A DNA stretch of 64,000 bases, taken from contig NZ_BSTS01000003.1 of assembly GCF_030269665.1 (NCBI RefSeq), positions 1 to 64,000 on the forward strand. Reading direction: 5' to 3'. This document shows positions 63,259 through 64,000 of this stretch, one piece after another. Source of the stretch: Actinomycetospora sp. NBRC 106375 (GTDB taxonomy: Bacteria > Actinomycetota > Actinomycetes > Mycobacteriales > Pseudonocardiaceae). The translations under genes were made by a program, and so were the position numbers. A model generated the notes under the pieces. That model was not told where the DNA came from and ran no database searches. It saw nothing but the letters and a program-made list of their open reading frames with translations. Position 1 is the stretch's first letter; each line of letters begins with the position of its first letter.

Positions 63259-63270
63259 GGAGAGGCGACC

Positions 63271-63828
63271 ATGATCGACGAAACGCTCCTCGACGCCGAG
63301 GAGAAGATGGAGAAGGCCGTCAGCGTCGCCAAGGAGGATCTGGGCGGCGTGCGCACCGGCCGCGCCAGCCCGGCGATGTTCAACCGCATCCAGGTCGAGT
63401 ACTACGGCGCCTGGACCCCGCTCAACCAGCTCGCCGCCGTGCAGGTGCCCGAGGCCCGCATGGCCGTCATCAAGCCCTACGACGCGAGCCAGCTGCAGAG
63501 CATGGAGCGCGCGATCCGCGACTCCGATCTCGGCGTCAACCCCAGCAACGACGGCCAGATCATCCGCGTCGTGTTCCCGCAGCTCTCCGAGGAGCGCCGC
63601 AAGGACATGGTCAAGGTCGCGCGCGGCAAGGGCGAGGACGCCAAGGTCTCCATCCGCAGCGTGCGGCGCGGCGCGATGTCCGAGCTGCAGCGCATCGTCA
63701 AGGACGGCGAGGCCGGCGAGGACGAGACCGGGCGCGCCGAGAAGGAGCTCGAGAGCGTCACGGCCAAGTACGTCGCCCAGGTCGACGAGCTCGTGAAGAA
63801 CAAGGAAGCCGAGCTCCTCGAGGTCTGA
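63271..63828 (+). CDS. frr: Ribosome recycling factor
   Basis: The 185-residue factor splits post-termination ribosomes with [63 protein letters not shown] and [20 protein letters not shown] are canonical. GGAGAGG precedes the ATG. It is cotranscribed with pyrH. Confidence 0.97.
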   Translation: MIDETLLDAEEKMEKAVSVAKEDLGGVRTGRASPAMFNRIQVEYYGAWTPLNQLAAVQVPEARMAVIKPYDASQLQSMERAIRDSDLGVNPSNDGQIIRVVFPQLSEERRKDMVKVARGKGEDAKVSIRSVRRGAMSELQRIVKDGEAGEDETGRAEKELESVTAKYVAQVDELVKNKEAELLEV

Positions 63829-63843
63829 GGCAGCCCACGACCC

Positions 63844-64000
63844 ATGCCCTCCTCCGCGTCGCGGCCCCGGCGGCCCGCCCCGACCGAGTCCCCGGCGTCC
63901 ACGCCGGGGGCGGACGACGACACGGGCGACCCCACGGGCGACGACACGGGCGAGCACACGGACGAGACCGCGGGGCCCGACGCGGACCAGCCGAAGCGCA
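63844..64000 (+). CDS. cdsA: Start of phosphatidate cytidylyltransferase (partial)
   Basis: The visible 52 codons are a polar, acidic N-terminal tail (TPGADDDTGDPTGDDTGEHT) that ends in DQPKR at the window edge. Only position identifies it: cdsA follows pyrH-frr in mycobacteria and most actinomycetes, and their CdsA proteins carry such disordered tails before the first membrane helix. The enzyme would make CDP-diacylglycerol for phospholipid synthesis. Confidence 0.6.
   Translation, partial: MPSSASRPRRPAPTESPASTPGADDDTGDPTGDDTGEHTDETAGPDADQPKR

Overview
The window is about 64 kb of very GC-rich chromosome from a filamentous or related actinomycete. A Pseudonocardiales member (Pseudonocardia or Actinomycetospora-like) is the best guess. 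Evidence: pervasive GC-ending codons and frequent GTG starts; an XRE/DUF397 pair; a whiG-type sigma factor without flagellar genes; a sepIVA-like gene next to coaD; a biotin-dependent pyruvate carboxylase; and gene order closely following the Mycobacterium tuberculosis ung-recG-pyc-rsmD-coaD and Rv2927c-to-Rv2881c blocks. It is a core-genome window. I see no prophage, insertion sequence, CRISPR array, tRNA or rRNA.

Layout. 0-8 kb: a VOC-fold gene divergent from a WYL regulator, a leftward glycolate-oxidation operon (HAD phosphatase, glcD, glcE, glcF), and ung. 7.6-15.4 kb: a DUF397/XRE pair, rpmB, recG, a secreted NlpC/P60 hydrolase, a lipoprotein alpha/beta hydrolase and a membrane protein. 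15.6-23.5 kb: pyc, rsmD, small membrane and very acidic unknown proteins, a two-gene unknown operon, a GNAT enzyme and coaD. 23.6-32.8 kb: sepIVA-like gene, yceD-rpmF-rnc-mutM, a short accessory insert (DUF1059/ABM protein, LuxR regulator, SRPBCC protein), then smc. 32.9-42.3 kb: ftsY, the nitrogen operon amt-glnB with glnD, and ffh. 42.3-46.5 kb: YjbR and MarR genes divergent from a flavin monooxygenase, then an amidohydrolase and pxpA. 46.6-53.8 kb: rpsP-khpA-rimM, an opposing mgtC-like gene, then trmD-rplS-lepB-rnhB-DUF2469-yraN. 53.8-59.7 kb: comM-dprA, xerC-whiG, and a leftward M23 peptidase. 60.5-64 kb: rpsB-tsf-pyrH-frr-cdsA (cut by the edge).

The genes mainly serve translation (ribosomal proteins S16, L19, L28, L32, S2, EF-Ts, Frr, RimM, TrmD, RsmD), protein export (FtsY, Ffh, LepB), chromosome and DNA maintenance (SMC, RecG, Ung, MutM, RNase HII, XerC, DprA, ComM), nitrogen sensing (Amt, PII, GlnD behind a GlnR-like box) and central metabolism (pyruvate carboxylase, glycolate oxidation).

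The unusual content is mostly between genes or in protein tails. There are three families of dispersed inverted-repeat elements: a gene-end hairpin beginning TATGTGAGC, a GGCGC-N-CTCCTGATCTC motif, and a ~70-bp element around TGTGGCGATCCTGGCGT. There is also a 37-bp tandem array with a C12 tract upstream of rpsB, several perfect operator-like palindromes beside regulator genes, a set of likely leaderless promoters, a very acidic protein beside an unknown two-gene operon, and long low-complexity extensions on LepB, FtsY, WhiG, XerC and S2.
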